Part shown: one piece after another, positions 8,448-17,586 of the stretch
How positions within the stretch are numbered: the first letter of the stretch is position 1
Layout: each line of letters opens with the position of its first letter
NCBI RefSeq assembly: GCF_021147775.1
Contig: NZ_JAGTPK010000003.1
Location: forward strand, 124,001-188,000
DNA length: 64,000 nt
Direction: 5' to 3'
Origin: Pseudomonas californiensis
GTDB taxonomy: Bacteria; Pseudomonadota; Gammaproteobacteria; Pseudomonadales; Pseudomonadaceae
Notes under the pieces: model-generated
Databases searched by the model: none
Told to the model about the DNA's origin: nothing
What the model saw: the letters and a program-made list of their open reading frames with translations, nothing else
Made by a program: the position numbers and the translations under genes

Positions 8448-9751
8448 CAGCGCGGTTCCTGAGTGAAGGTTCTGGCAAGGCCGTTCCAGCATCCATCGTA
8501 ATCAGCCTGCAACTGCGGGCACGACAGCGCATGGCTGCTCGGGCGCAGCACCTTGCCGGTTTCAAACATGAAGGCCATGGTGTTTTCGATCTTGTGCGGG
8601 CCCAGGTCAGCGGCGACGGCCTTCTCTGCAGTGGCATTGTCGGGCCCGTGCGCGCTCATGCAATTGTGCAGCGACGCACCTCCGGGCATGAATCCCTCGG
8701 CCTTGGCATCGTAAGCACCAGTGATCAGCCCCATGAACTCGTTCATGAGGTTGCGGTGAAACCACGGCGGTCGGAAGGTGTTTTCCGCGACCATCCAGCG
8801 AGGCGGGAAGATCACGAAATCGATATTGGCCTGGCCGTGCACAGCGCCCGGCGAAGTCAGCACGGTAAAGATCGACGGGTCCGGATGGTCATAACTGACT
8901 GCACCGAGGGTGTTGAACCGGCGCAGATCGTACTTGTACGGCGCGTTATTGCCGTGCCAGCCCACCACATCGAACGGCGAGTGGTCCAATTGCGTCGACC
9001 ACAGCTCACCCAGAAATTTCTGCACCAATTGGACTGGCTCATCACGCTCTTCAAACCAGGCGACCGGCGTCAGGAAGTCACGCGGGTTGGCCAGGCCATT
9101 GCTGCCTATCGGCCCGAGATCCGGAAGACGCAGCGGGCAGCCATGGTTTTCACAGACATAACCCCGCGCGCCGTCGTCGAGCAGGTGCACGCTGAATTTC
9201 AGACCTCGCGGCAACACGGCGATTTCCTGCGGTTCAAGTTCCAGCACGCCCAGTTCCGTGACAATGCGCAACCGTCCCCGTTGCGGCACCACCAGCCATT
9301 CTCCGTCGGCACTGAAAAAAGCACGCTGCATGGATGCATTGGCGGCGTACACATAAACGCTTACGCCTTGCGCCTGATCAGCCGCCGACGTGCTGGCCAG
9401 CGCAATCAGGCCATCCAGGAAATCGGTGGCTTCGCCAGGCACGTCAAATGCGTTCCAGCGCAGCCGGTTGGGGGTAACCGGGCCTTGCTGAACACCGGTT
9501 ATCTGTCGGGTCAGGCGCTGAAAGGCAGGATGCGCAGCCGAGGGCTTGATGCGGTACAGCCAGCTTCGGCGGGCTTCTGCCCGGGATACCGTGAACGCGG
9601 TGCCAGAGAACTGCTCGGCATAGAGGCCCAGCGGGTGTCGCTGCGGAGAGTTCTGCCCGACCGGCAACGCACCGGGCAATGCCTCACTGCTGAACTGATT
9701 GCCGAAACCTGACTGATACGCGAGCGGATCGGAACGGGATGGGGTAGGCAT
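8447..9751 (-). CDS. hmgA: Homogentisate 1,2-dioxygenase
   Basis: A 434-residue iron enzyme that opens the ring of homogentisate to maleylacetoacetate. The N-terminus [19 protein letters not shown] is diagnostic. The ferrous-iron ligands are visible as the His and Glu of [14 protein letters not shown] and the His of MSAHGPD near the C-terminus. Length is normal. It is the first gene of the hmgA-fahA pair. The upstream gap to the divergent IclR-type gene holds the candidate operator. Loss of this enzyme normally causes brown pigment from excreted homogentisate. Confidence 0.97.
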   Translation of the reverse strand: MPTPSRSDPLAYQSGFGNQFSSEALPGALPVGQNSPQRHPLGLYAEQFSGTAFTVSRAEARRSWLYRIKPSAAHPAFQRLTRQITGVQQGPVTPNRLRWNAFDVPGEATDFLDGLIALASTSAADQAQGVSVYVYAANASMQRAFFSADGEWLVVPQRGRLRIVTELGVLELEPQEIAVLPRGLKFSVHLLDDGARGYVCENHGCPLRLPDLGPIGSNGLANPRDFLTPVAWFEERDEPVQLVQKFLGELWSTQLDHSPFDVVGWHGNNAPYKYDLRRFNTLGAVSYDHPDPSIFTVLTSPGAVHGQANIDFVIFPPRWMVAENTFRPPWFHRNLMNEFMGLITGAYDAKAEGFMPGGASLHNCMSAHGPDNATAEKAVAADLGPHKIENTMAFMFETGKVLRPSSHALSCPQLQADYDGCWNGLARTFTQEPR

Positions 9752-9797
9752 CTGGACCTCTTGTTGTTATGGGTCACGCGTCAACAACTGCGTTATT

Positions 9798-9822
9798 CGT
9801 AACTCGATTACGCATAACGTAA
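9798..9822. promoter_or_regulatory. Candidate HmgR operator at hmgA/hmgR
   Basis: CGTAA-N5-TTACG-N5-CGTAA: three regularly spaced half-sites. The last two form a dyad that extends to 17 bp (ATTACG-N5-CGTAAT, 9807-9823). It lies 46 bases upstream of hmgA. The P. putida HmgR operator is reported as a 17-bp palindrome. The same architecture recurs upstream of maiA. Confidence 0.75.
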
Positions 9823-9879
9823 TTTGAGTTTGACAGCCGGTCAAGCTATAAAGCTGCCTTTACGTACTGATGCCCGCCC

Positions 9880-10671
9880 ATGACCGATGACATCGAAATT
9901 CCCGCTGGTGGACGCCAGCAAAAGGTACAGGCTGCCGAGGTAGGCTTTGGCGTGCTCAAGGCCCTCGCACAGCTATCGCCTTCCACGTCGTTGTCCAGAC
10001 TTGCCGAACACCTGAGCATGCCTGCCAGCAAGGTTCACCGTTATCTACAGGCTCTGATCTCCAGTGGTTTCGCCGAGCAGGACGCGGTCACCAACCACTA
10101 CGGTCTGGGCCGTGAAGCCTTGCAGGTCGGGTTGGCGTCACTGGGCAAACTCGACGTGCTGAAGGTGTCGGCGCCATGGCTGGCCAACCTGCGTGACGAG
10201 CTCAATCAGACCTGCTTTCTCGCGGTATGGGGCAATCATGGGCCAACCGTGGTGTATGTCGAGCCGTCAATCGGTGCTATCACGCTGGTGACTCAAATCG
10301 GTTCGGTGCTGCCACTGCTCAGTTCGTCCACCGGACTGGTTTTCGACAGTTTCCTGACGTCCCGTGAAACCGGGCCTTTGCGCGAGCTTGAAGGGGCTGA
10401 CCTGAACGCTGGACAGCTGGCTGAAATCGATCAGCACGTGCAGCAGATCCGCAGCCAGGGCGTCCACCAGATTCAGGGGATGCTGATGCAAGGCGTCAAC
10501 GCAGCTTCCTCACCCCTGTTTGCCATGGGCGGCAAACTGGTGGGCGTCATTACGGTTGTGGGCTCAGGGGCAGTACTTGTTGATCGCGCGCAGAACCTGG
10601 CGGCCCAGCGCCTGCAGGAAACCGCAACCGCGATCAGTGAGCGTATGGGCGGCTCGATGCCGGTTGCGTAA
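9880..10671 (+). CDS. hmgR: IclR-family repressor of homogentisate catabolism
   Basis: A 263-residue IclR-type regulator. The N-terminal winged HTH (about 20-75) includes LSRLAEHLSMPASKVHRYLQ; the C-terminal effector domain contains HGPTVVYVEPSIG and GVNAASSPLFAMGGKLVGVI. It is divergent from hmgA across a 128-base gap that contains the regular half-site array. By position and family it is the HmgR repressor known from P. putida, released by homogentisate; that assignment is inference from synteny. A short hairpin (GAGCCGA/TCGGCTC, 10678-10702) separates it from the convergent hppD. Confidence 0.85.
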   Translation: MTDDIEIPAGGRQQKVQAAEVGFGVLKALAQLSPSTSLSRLAEHLSMPASKVHRYLQALISSGFAEQDAVTNHYGLGREALQVGLASLGKLDVLKVSAPWLANLRDELNQTCFLAVWGNHGPTVVYVEPSIGAITLVTQIGSVLPLLSSSTGLVFDSFLTSRETGPLRELEGADLNAGQLAEIDQHVQQIRSQGVHQIQGMLMQGVNAASSPLFAMGGKLVGVITVVGSGAVLVDRAQNLAAQRLQETATAISERMGGSMPVA

Positions 10672-10677
10672 CAAGCT

Positions 10678-10702
10678 GAGCCGACGCGACGTGCATCGGC
10701 TC
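10678..10702. terminator. Possible shared terminator between hmgR and hppD
   Basis: GAGCCGA and TCGGCTC form a 7-pair stem in the 47-base convergent gap. There is no T run, so this is weak. Confidence 0.3.
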
Positions 10703-10718
10703 GGATGTTACCGACAGA

Positions 10719-11795
10719 TCAGTCGGTGGTCAGCACGCCACGCTTGATCTGATCCCGCTCGATCGACTCGAACAGCGCCTTGAAGTTGCCTTCGCCGAAG
10801 CCGTCATCACCCTTGCGCTGGATGAACTCGAAGAACACCGGCCCCATCAGGGTTTCGGAGAATATCTGCAACAACAGGCGGCGCTCGCCACTGTCGGACG
10901 AGCCATCGAGCAGAATCCCGCGTGATTTCAACTCGCCTTCCGGCTCGCCATGATTCGGCAAACGTCCTTGCAGCATTTCGTAATAGGTGTCGGGCGGCGC
11001 GGTCATGAAACGCATGCCGATGGACTTCAGCGCGTCCCAGGTCTTGATCAGGTCATCGGTGAAGAACGCCACGTGCTGTATGCCTTCACCATTGAACTGC
11101 ATCAGGAACTCTTCAATCTGCCCGGCGCCCTTGGAAGACTCTTCGTTCAGCGGGATCCGGATCATGCCGTCCGGAGCGGTCATGGCCTTGGACGTCAGAC
11201 CGGTGTATTCGCCCTTGATGTCGAAGTAGCGGATTTCACGAAAGTTGAACAGCTTCTCGTAGAAATTCGCCCAGTACGCCATGCGGCCGCGATACACGTT
11301 ATGCGTCAGGTGATCGATGAACTTCAGGCCTGCGCCTTCCGGGTGACGATCCACACCTTCGATGAAGTTGAAATCGATGTCGTAGATCGAGGTGCCTTCG
11401 CCAAAACGGTCAATCAGGTACAGCGGCGCGCCACCGATCCCCTTGATGGCCGGCAGACGCAGCTCCATGGGCCCGGTGGCAATTTCCAGCGGTTGCGCCC
11501 CGAGTTCCAGCGCGCGGTTGTAGGCTTTCTGCGCATCCTTGACCCGGAAGGCCATCCCGCACACCGATGGACCGTGTTCGGCGGCGAAGTAGGACGCCAG
11601 GCTGTGGGGCTCATTATTGAGAATCAGGTTGATCGCACCCTGGCGATACAGCGTCACGTCCTTGGAACGGTGAGTCGCGACCTTGGTAAAGCCCATCATC
11701 TGAAACACGGGCTCAAGTGTATTGGGTGTGGGCGCGGCGAATTCAATGAATTCAAAGCCCATCAGGCCCATCGGGTTTTCGTAGAGATCAGCCAT
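10719..11795 (-). CDS. hppD: 4-hydroxyphenylpyruvate dioxygenase
   Basis: A 358-residue iron dioxygenase that turns 4-hydroxyphenylpyruvate (from tyrosine) into homogentisate, supplying the hmg enzymes. The start region [18 protein letters not shown] and the C-terminal iron-site motifs QHVAFFTDD and [10 protein letters not shown] (Glu ligand) are diagnostic. The frame is open to 11897, but the ATG at 11795 has AGGAG seven bases upstream and gives the standard 358-residue Pseudomonas enzyme. It lies 142 bases downstream of maiA on the same strand. No half-site array is visible directly upstream, so it may be read from the maiA promoter or have its own control. Confidence 0.96.
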   Translation of the reverse strand: MADLYENPMGLMGFEFIEFAAPTPNTLEPVFQMMGFTKVATHRSKDVTLYRQGAINLILNNEPHSLASYFAAEHGPSVCGMAFRVKDAQKAYNRALELGAQPLEIATGPMELRLPAIKGIGGAPLYLIDRFGEGTSIYDIDFNFIEGVDRHPEGAGLKFIDHLTHNVYRGRMAYWANFYEKLFNFREIRYFDIKGEYTGLTSKAMTAPDGMIRIPLNEESSKGAGQIEEFLMQFNGEGIQHVAFFTDDLIKTWDALKSIGMRFMTAPPDTYYEMLQGRLPNHGEPEGELKSRGILLDGSSDSGERRLLLQIFSETLMGPVFFEFIQRKGDDGFGEGNFKALFESIERDQIKRGVLTTD

Positions 11796-11937
11796 GGTTG
11801 GCTCCTTGCAGGAAAGTGAGGTTGAACAATCGACCGAATCACTGTCCAGCGGGCGGGGCACAAGGAATCCCTCGCACGCTGCGGGCAAGGAAGTCACCGA
11901 ATATCAGTTGCAGACCAAGAATCTTCATGAGGGCAGC

Positions 11938-12573
11938 CTACTCCGGCTTGTCCGATTGTGCATCCGGGTGCGCATGTTGAAACGCACTGTGCTGCATCGC
12001 CTGCTGCTCAACGCGCTGAATCAGCGGGAAAGGCTGCAGGTCGACATTGAATCGACGAGCCGCATAAAGCTGCGGCAACAGGTAAACGTCCGCCACACTG
12101 GGCGTGTCGCCAAAACAGAAACGCTGGCCTTCAATCAATCGCTCGACAGCGCTGAAGCCTTCGGTGATCCAGTGGCCGATCCACGCTGAAACGCTTGTTT
12201 CGTCGTGGCCAAGACTGCGCAGGCGATTGAGCACTGACACGTTGTGCAGCGGATGAATGTCGCAACCGATCAGGGACGCGACCGCCCGCTGGCGGGCGCG
12301 CAGCATCAGATCATTTGCCAGCAATGCTGGTTGCGGGTAGCGCTCTTCAAGGTATTCGATGATGGCTGGCGACTGGGTCAATGAATCGCCGTTGTCCAGC
12401 CTCAACGTGGGGACTCTTCCCTGCGGATTGATGCGCCTGTATTCAGGCATCAGTTGTTCGCCACCGTTGATCACCAGGTTGACCGGGATCGCAGCGTAAC
12501 TCAGCCCCTTGAGCGCCAGCGCAATACGCACGCGGTAACTGGAGGTCGAGCGGTAGTAGGTGAATAGATCCAC
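11938..12573 (-). CDS. maiA: Maleylacetoacetate isomerase (zeta-class glutathione transferase fold)
   Basis: A 211-residue enzyme that isomerises maleylacetoacetate to fumarylacetoacetate using glutathione, between HmgA and FahA. The N-terminal thioredoxin-like domain begins LFTYYRSTSSYRVRIALALK, whose SSxxxRVRIAL stretch is the zeta-class glutathione site. INPQGRVPTL and SPAIIEYLEE follow as expected. The all-helical second domain includes GCDIHPLHNVSVLN. In P. putida this gene (hmgC) sits in the hmgABC operon; here it is about 2 kb away, beyond hmgR and hppD, but has its own copy of the operator. Confidence 0.93.
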   Translation of the reverse strand: MDLFTYYRSTSSYRVRIALALKGLSYAAIPVNLVINGGEQLMPEYRRINPQGRVPTLRLDNGDSLTQSPAIIEYLEERYPQPALLANDLMLRARQRAVASLIGCDIHPLHNVSVLNRLRSLGHDETSVSAWIGHWITEGFSAVERLIEGQRFCFGDTPSVADVYLLPQLYAARRFNVDLQPFPLIQRVEQQAMQHSAFQHAHPDAQSDKPE

Positions 12574-12638
12574 GGAGGCTGCCTGCTGGAACGCTAACGG
12601 CGTCGCTTGTTGTTATGATCGTTATGCTCAATGTTTTT

Positions 12639-12663
12639 CGTAATTGACTTACGTAATGCGTAA
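12639..12663. promoter_or_regulatory. Second candidate HmgR operator, upstream of maiA
   Basis: CGTAA-N5-TTACG-N5-CGTAA, same length, spacing and orientation relative to the leftward gene as at 9798-9822. Both copies are followed by YTTGAG. It lies 65 bases upstream of maiA. Confidence 0.7.
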
Positions 12664-12707
12664 CTTGAGCGATCAGCCCTCGTCTGTCAATACGGGCCGC
12701 AGGCCAT

Positions 12708-13475
12708 TCAGGCCCAGCCTTCCAGGCGCAGCGTTGAACGCACCAGCCGTTGCTCTTCGTTTTCGATTTCCCGCAGGTTTTCGCAAATGCTCTGGATGTG
12801 CGCCAGCGCGGCCTTGCGCGCCTGTTCGGGCAGGCGACCCGTGACGGCGTTGTACAGCCGCGCATGCTGCCGGTCGATCTGCCGCTTCTGCGGTTCACGG
12901 TGATAGAGGTTGTTGACCGAAGCAAACACCGTGTTCAACAGCAGATCGGTCAGCGAGCGCAGGGTCTGCACCAGGACCGGATTATGCGACGCCTCGCAGA
13001 TGGCCAGATGAAACGCGTGGTCGAGCCGCGCATGCTCACCGGCTGTCAGTTCACTGCTCTGGGCCGCGATCAGGGCGTCATAGCTACGGGTAATGAGCAC
13101 AAAATCTGCGTCCGTGCCACGCAACGCGGCCAGTCGTGCAGACTCGCCTTCCAGCAGGCTGCGCACTTCGAACAGGTCATACAGCGTGCGGGGCTGCGAG
13201 CCGAACAGGTGCATAAGCGCCGAGGTGTGCTGAGGCGCGTTCATCTGCGCGACGAATGAGCCTTTGCCCTGCCGGGTTTCGATGATACCCCGCGCCCGCA
13301 ACAGCTTCAGACCCTCGCGCAACGCCGTGCGCGATACGCCCAGTTTCTCCGTGAGACGCCGCTCAGAGGGCAACAACTGGCCAACCTTGAGGACGCCGTC
13401 GACGATCAGGCGCTCGATGCGTTCACACACCACGTCCGCGACCTGAGACGGGCGCACGTTCGATTCATTGATGAT
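12708..13475 (-). CDS. glcC: GlcC, GntR/FadR-family activator of the glycolate operon
   Basis: About 255 residues. The winged HTH (LIVDGVLKVGQLLPSERRLT, then VSRTALREGLKLLRARGIIE) and the FCD ligand domain (RTLYDLFEVRSLLEGESARL, LDHAFHLAICEASHNPVLVQ) closely follow E. coli GlcC as I recall it. The start is odd: no ATG exists in frame. The longest frame begins at a TTG (13562) upstream of the operator, and a GTG at 13457 has no ribosome site. GGGAG at 13482-13486 sits six bases before an ATC at 13475, which matches the E. coli N-terminal length. I place the start there with low certainty. Divergent from glcD. Confidence 0.85.
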   Translation of the reverse strand: MINESNVRPSQVADVVCERIERLIVDGVLKVGQLLPSERRLTEKLGVSRTALREGLKLLRARGIIETRQGKGSFVAQMNAPQHTSALMHLFGSQPRTLYDLFEVRSLLEGESARLAALRGTDADFVLITRSYDALIAAQSSELTAGEHARLDHAFHLAICEASHNPVLVQTLRSLTDLLLNTVFASVNNLYHREPQKRQIDRQHARLYNAVTGRLPEQARKAALAHIQSICENLREIENEEQRLVRSTLRLEGWA

Positions 13476-13530
13476 GGCACTCTCCCAGAAGACCCATACG
13501 ACGCCAACAGCTCTGCAAACATCAATATCA

Positions 13531-13543
13531 CTGGTATGACCAG
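13531..13543. promoter_or_regulatory. Candidate GlcC operator
   Basis: CTGGT-ATG-ACCAG is a perfect dyad matching the TGGTnnnACCA pattern bound by FadR-subfamily GntR regulators. It lies in the divergent glcC-glcD region. Confidence 0.65.
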
Positions 13544-13734
13544 ACAGAAGACGACTCAGCAACCCAGATCACAAATAAAATAAGTCATTGATTTAAATAT
13601 ATTTATAAATCCAATTTTGTTTTACTCCCTGAAAAAACTGGTTCGACCAGCACATCCATACATGGACAGTAAGGCCGCCAGACCCAATGATGCAAGCCAA
13701 CCGCTGGCCCGATAACAACAAGACTGGGTTGCAC

Positions 13735-15234
13735 ATGAATATTCTGTACGACGAACGTCTCGACGGCGTGCTTCCTGCCGTCGATAAGCAGCAACTGCTG
13801 CAAGACCTGCAACGGCAGTTGCCAGACCTGGATATCCTGCACCGCCCGGAAGAACTTCGGCCTTACGAGTGCGACGGGCTGTCGGCCTACCGCACCACAC
13901 CGATGCTGGTGGTATTGCCGCGTCATATGGAAGAGGTCCAGACGCTGCTCAAGCTGTGCCATGAACGGCACGTGCCGGTGGTCGCTCGCGGCGCAGGCAC
14001 CGGGCTTTCCGGCGGCGCCCTGCCGCTGGAAAAAGGCGTGCTGCTGGTCATGGCGCGCTTCAACCAGATTCTGCACATCGCCCCTGCCGCCCGCCTCGCG
14101 CGCGTCCAGCCAGGCGTACGCAACCTTGCTATTTCCCAGGCCGCCGCACCGCACGGTCTGTATTACGCGCCAGATCCCTCCTCTCAAATTGCCTGTTCCA
14201 TTGGCGGCAACGTGGCTGAAAACGCTGGCGGTGTGCACTGCCTCAAGTACGGCCTGACGGTGCACAACCTGCTGCGCGTCGACATTCTCACTGTCGAAGG
14301 CGAGCACATGGTGCTGGGCAGCGATGCACTGGATTCGCCCGGTTTCGACCTGCTCGCCCTGTTCACCGGCTCCGAAGGCATGCTCGGCATCATTACCGAA
14401 GTCACGGTCAAACTGCTGCCCAAGCCACAAGTAGCCAAGGTCTTGCTGGCGGCGTTTGATTCGGTCGAAAAAGCCGGTCGTGCCGTCGGCGACATTATTG
14501 CCGCAGGCATTATCCCCGGCGGGCTGGAAATGATGGACAACCTGGCGATCCGCGCGGCGGAAGACTTTATTCATGCGGGTTACCCGGTCGACGCCGAGGC
14601 CATTCTGCTGTGCGAACTGGACGGCGTGGAAGCCGATGTGCACGACGATTGCGCAACGGTTCGTGAGGTACTGACGCTTGCCGGGGCGACCGAAGTGCGC
14701 CAGGCGCGGGACGAAGCCGAGCGGGTTCGCTTCTGGGCCGGGCGCAAGAACGCGTTCCCGGCAGTCGGCCGCCTGTCACCCGACTACTACTGCATGGACG
14801 GGACCATCCCGCGCCGCGAATTGCCGGGAGTGCTGCGCGGTATCAACGAGTTGTCCGAGCAGTACGGTTTGCGCGTCGCCAATGTATTTCATGCCGGAGA
14901 CGGCAACATGCACCCGTTGATCCTGTTCGATGCCAATCAGCCCGGCGAACTGGAGCGCGCCGAGACGCTGGGCGGCAAAATCCTTGAACTGTGCGTCAAG
15001 GTCGGCGGCAGCATCACCGGTGAACACGGCGTTGGGCGCGAAAAAATCAATCAGATGTGCGCGCAGTTCAACAGCGATGAACTGACTTTTTTCCACGCGA
15101 TCAAGGCTGCCTTCGACGCCAGCGGCATGCTCAATCCGGGCAAGAACATTCCAACCTTGCACCGCTGTGCAGAATTCGGCGCCATGCATGTACACGCCGG
15201 GCAATTGTCCTTCCCTGAACTGGAGCGCTTTTGA
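13735..15234 (+). CDS. glcD: Glycolate oxidase, FAD-binding subunit GlcD
   Basis: A 499-residue FAD enzyme subunit oxidising glycolate to glyoxylate at the inner membrane with GlcE and GlcF. It shows the FAD-binding type 4 (PCMH) domain (VVARGAGTGLSGGALPLEKG; DPSSQIACSIGGNVAENAGG) and the C-terminal cap ending in GEHGVGREKINQMCAQFN and NPGKNIPTLHRCAEFGAMHV. The ATG at 13735 (MNILYDERLDG) gives exactly the E. coli GlcD length and start; the frame extends further up to 13687. It is the first gene of glcDEFGB, driven from the glcC-glcD intergenic region. Confidence 0.96.
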   Translation: MNILYDERLDGVLPAVDKQQLLQDLQRQLPDLDILHRPEELRPYECDGLSAYRTTPMLVVLPRHMEEVQTLLKLCHERHVPVVARGAGTGLSGGALPLEKGVLLVMARFNQILHIAPAARLARVQPGVRNLAISQAAAPHGLYYAPDPSSQIACSIGGNVAENAGGVHCLKYGLTVHNLLRVDILTVEGEHMVLGSDALDSPGFDLLALFTGSEGMLGIITEVTVKLLPKPQVAKVLLAAFDSVEKAGRAVGDIIAAGIIPGGLEMMDNLAIRAAEDFIHAGYPVDAEAILLCELDGVEADVHDDCATVREVLTLAGATEVRQARDEAERVRFWAGRKNAFPAVGRLSPDYYCMDGTIPRRELPGVLRGINELSEQYGLRVANVFHAGDGNMHPLILFDANQPGELERAETLGGKILELCVKVGGSITGEHGVGREKINQMCAQFNSDELTFFHAIKAAFDASGMLNPGKNIPTLHRCAEFGAMHVHAGQLSFPELERF

Positions 15235-16292
15235 TGACCACAGCGGACAGGGACACCAGCGAGGCATTGCTCGAACAGGTCAATCAGGCGTTGCAGCAAG
15301 CGACCCCGCTGCGCATTCAGGGCGGCAACAGCAAGGACTTTCTCGGTCGTGATGTGAGCGGTGAAGTACTCGACACCCGTAGCCATCGCGGCATCGTCAG
15401 CTATGACCCGACTGAACTGGTAATCACCGCTCGCGCCGGTACGCCACTGAACGAGTTGATGCAGGCGCTCGACGATGCGGGACAGATGCTGCCTTGCGAG
15501 CCGCCAACATTTGGTCATGCAACCCTGGGCGGCATGGTCGCCGCCGGGCTGTCCGGCCCACGTCGGCCGTGGAGTGGTTCGGTACGCGATTTCGTGCTCG
15601 GCACGCGGCTCATTACCGGTCACGGCAAACATCTGCGTTTCGGTGGCGAAGTGATGAAGAACGTTGCCGGTTACGATGTTTCCCGTCTGATGGCAGGCAG
15701 TTTTGGCTGCCTCGGCGTATTGACCGAGGTGTCACTCAAAGTGCTGCCCAAGCCACGGCTGTGCAGCAGTATTGCGCTGGAGATGAGCCCGGCCCGCGCG
15801 TTGATCTGCCTGGCGGAATGGGGCCAGCAACCGATTCCGATCAGTGCCGCCAGCCATGATGGCCGGGTGTTGCACCTGCGCCTGGAGGGCGGTGAAGGCT
15901 CGGTGGCGTCGGCGCATGAGCGGCTGGGTGGCGATGCGCTGGACCCGGCCTACTGGCAGCAGTTGAATGAACAGCGCCTGCCGTTTTTCGACGACAAGCG
16001 CGCGCTCTGGCGAATCTGCGTACCGGCCAATACCCCGACGCTGGACCTGCCCGGTGATCCACTGATCGACTGGGGCGGCGCGCAGCGCTGGTTGAAGTCC
16101 GACGCTGACGGCGAGGTCATTCGGGCCGCTGTCGTAGCGGCAGGCGGCCACGCGACCTGCTATGGCCCCGGTTGTGCGCAAAGCCCTTTCCAGCCGCTGG
16201 CCGAACCGTTGCTGCGTTACCACCAGCAGCTCAAGTCAGGGCTCGACCCGCAGGGTATTTTCAACCCTGGCCGAATGTACGCGGAGCTTTGA
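15234..16292 (+). CDS. glcE: Glycolate oxidase, FAD-binding subunit GlcE
   Basis: A 352-residue FAD-binding subunit. The PCMH-type FAD domain shows LRIQGGNSKDFLGR, then CEPPTFGHATLGGMVAAGLS and GEVMKNVAGYDVSRLMAGSF. The protein ends GIFNPGRMYAEL like GlcE in other bacteria. The start ATG shares its A with the TGA of glcD, a one-base overlap implying translational coupling. It works with GlcD and GlcF in the membrane-associated glycolate dehydrogenase complex. Length is as in E. coli (350). Confidence 0.95.
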   Translation: MTTADRDTSEALLEQVNQALQQATPLRIQGGNSKDFLGRDVSGEVLDTRSHRGIVSYDPTELVITARAGTPLNELMQALDDAGQMLPCEPPTFGHATLGGMVAAGLSGPRRPWSGSVRDFVLGTRLITGHGKHLRFGGEVMKNVAGYDVSRLMAGSFGCLGVLTEVSLKVLPKPRLCSSIALEMSPARALICLAEWGQQPIPISAASHDGRVLHLRLEGGEGSVASAHERLGGDALDPAYWQQLNEQRLPFFDDKRALWRICVPANTPTLDLPGDPLIDWGGAQRWLKSDADGEVIRAAVVAAGGHATCYGPGCAQSPFQPLAEPLLRYHQQLKSGLDPQGIFNPGRMYAEL

Positions 16293-16295
16293 ACC

Positions 16296-17528
16296 ATGCA
16301 GACCACGTTGAGCGAACACGCCAGACAATTGCCCCGCGCCGAAGAAGCCGAGCGCATCCTGCGCAGTTGCGTGCATTGCGGTTTCTGCAACGCGACCTGT
16401 CCGACCTATCAGTTGCTGGGCGACGAATTGGACGGCCCACGCGGCCGGATCTACCTGATCAAACAAGTGCTGGAAGGCAACGAAGTCACCGAAAAGACCC
16501 AACTGCACCTGGACCGTTGCCTGAGCTGTCGCAACTGCGAAACCACCTGCCCCTCGGGAGTGGATTATCACAACCTGCTGGACATTGGCCGTGCCGCCGT
16601 CGATGCCGCAGTTCCCCGCCCGCTGGGTCAACGGCTGTTGCGTGAGGGCTTGCGCAGTATCGTTCCCAATGCAGGGCTGTTTACGTCTCTGACCCGGCTT
16701 GGCACCACCTTTCGCCCCTTGCTGCCGAGTATGCTGAAAAGCAAGTTGCCGACGACCATTCACCCGGCCGGGGTTCGTCCGGACCGTCGGCATGCGCGTC
16801 AGATGCTGATGCTTGAAGGTTGCGTGCAGCCGGGCCTTTCGCCCAATACCAACGCTGCAACTGCACGTGTACTCGACCGCCTGGGTATCAGCATCAGCCC
16901 GATCTCCGAAGCCGGTTGTTGCGGCGCAGTGGATTACCACCTGAACGCACAGGAGGCGGGGCTGGATCGTGCCCGACGCAACATTGATGCATGGTGGCCC
17001 GCCTTGCAGAGCGGAGCCGACGCCCTGATTCAAACCGCCAGCGGTTGCGGGGCATTCGTCAAGGATTACTGCCACCTGCTGCGCGATGATCCCGACTACG
17101 CCTCGAAAGCGGCCTACGTCAGCGCCTGCACCCGGGATCTGGTCGAAGTAATGCGTGATGAACCCCTTGAAACGCTGGGCATCAAGAGCGAAACACGATT
17201 GGCGTTCCACTGCCCGTGCACGTTGCAACACGCACAAAAGCTGGGTGGCGAGGTCGAACGGGTACTGTCTCGTCTGGGCTTCAACCTGACCAGCGTGCCG
17301 GACGGGCATCTGTGTTGCGGCTCGGCAGGCATCTACTCTATTACCCAACCCGAGCTTGCGCGGCAGTTACGGGACAACCGGATGAACGCACTGGAAAGCG
17401 ACAAACCCGAGGTGATCGCCACCGCAAATATCGGCTGCCAGACCCACCTCTCAGGCGCCAACAGGACGCCCGTGAGGCACTGGATCGAGCTGGTTGACCA
17501 GGCGCTGAGTGCGCCTGGTCAAGACTGA
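16296..17528 (+). CDS. glcF: Glycolate oxidase, iron-sulfur subunit GlcF
   Basis: A 410-residue iron-sulfur subunit. Two 4Fe-4S binding motifs are visible near the N-terminus: CVHCGFCNATCPT (about residue 26) and CLSCRNCETTCPS (about residue 75). Two CCG-type cysteine-rich domains follow (LEGCVQPGLSP with AGCCGAVDYH; FHCPCTLQHA with GHLCCGSAGIYS). It passes electrons from the GlcD/GlcE flavins to the quinone pool. It starts 3 bases after glcE. Confidence 0.96.
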   Translation: MQTTLSEHARQLPRAEEAERILRSCVHCGFCNATCPTYQLLGDELDGPRGRIYLIKQVLEGNEVTEKTQLHLDRCLSCRNCETTCPSGVDYHNLLDIGRAAVDAAVPRPLGQRLLREGLRSIVPNAGLFTSLTRLGTTFRPLLPSMLKSKLPTTIHPAGVRPDRRHARQMLMLEGCVQPGLSPNTNAATARVLDRLGISISPISEAGCCGAVDYHLNAQEAGLDRARRNIDAWWPALQSGADALIQTASGCGAFVKDYCHLLRDDPDYASKAAYVSACTRDLVEVMRDEPLETLGIKSETRLAFHCPCTLQHAQKLGGEVERVLSRLGFNLTSVPDGHLCCGSAGIYSITQPELARQLRDNRMNALESDKPEVIATANIGCQTHLSGANRTPVRHWIELVDQALSAPGQD

Positions 17529-17586
17529 TCCTGATTGACGCCTCACAACTGAATATTTATCCACCAGACACTCAATGGAGCACTTC

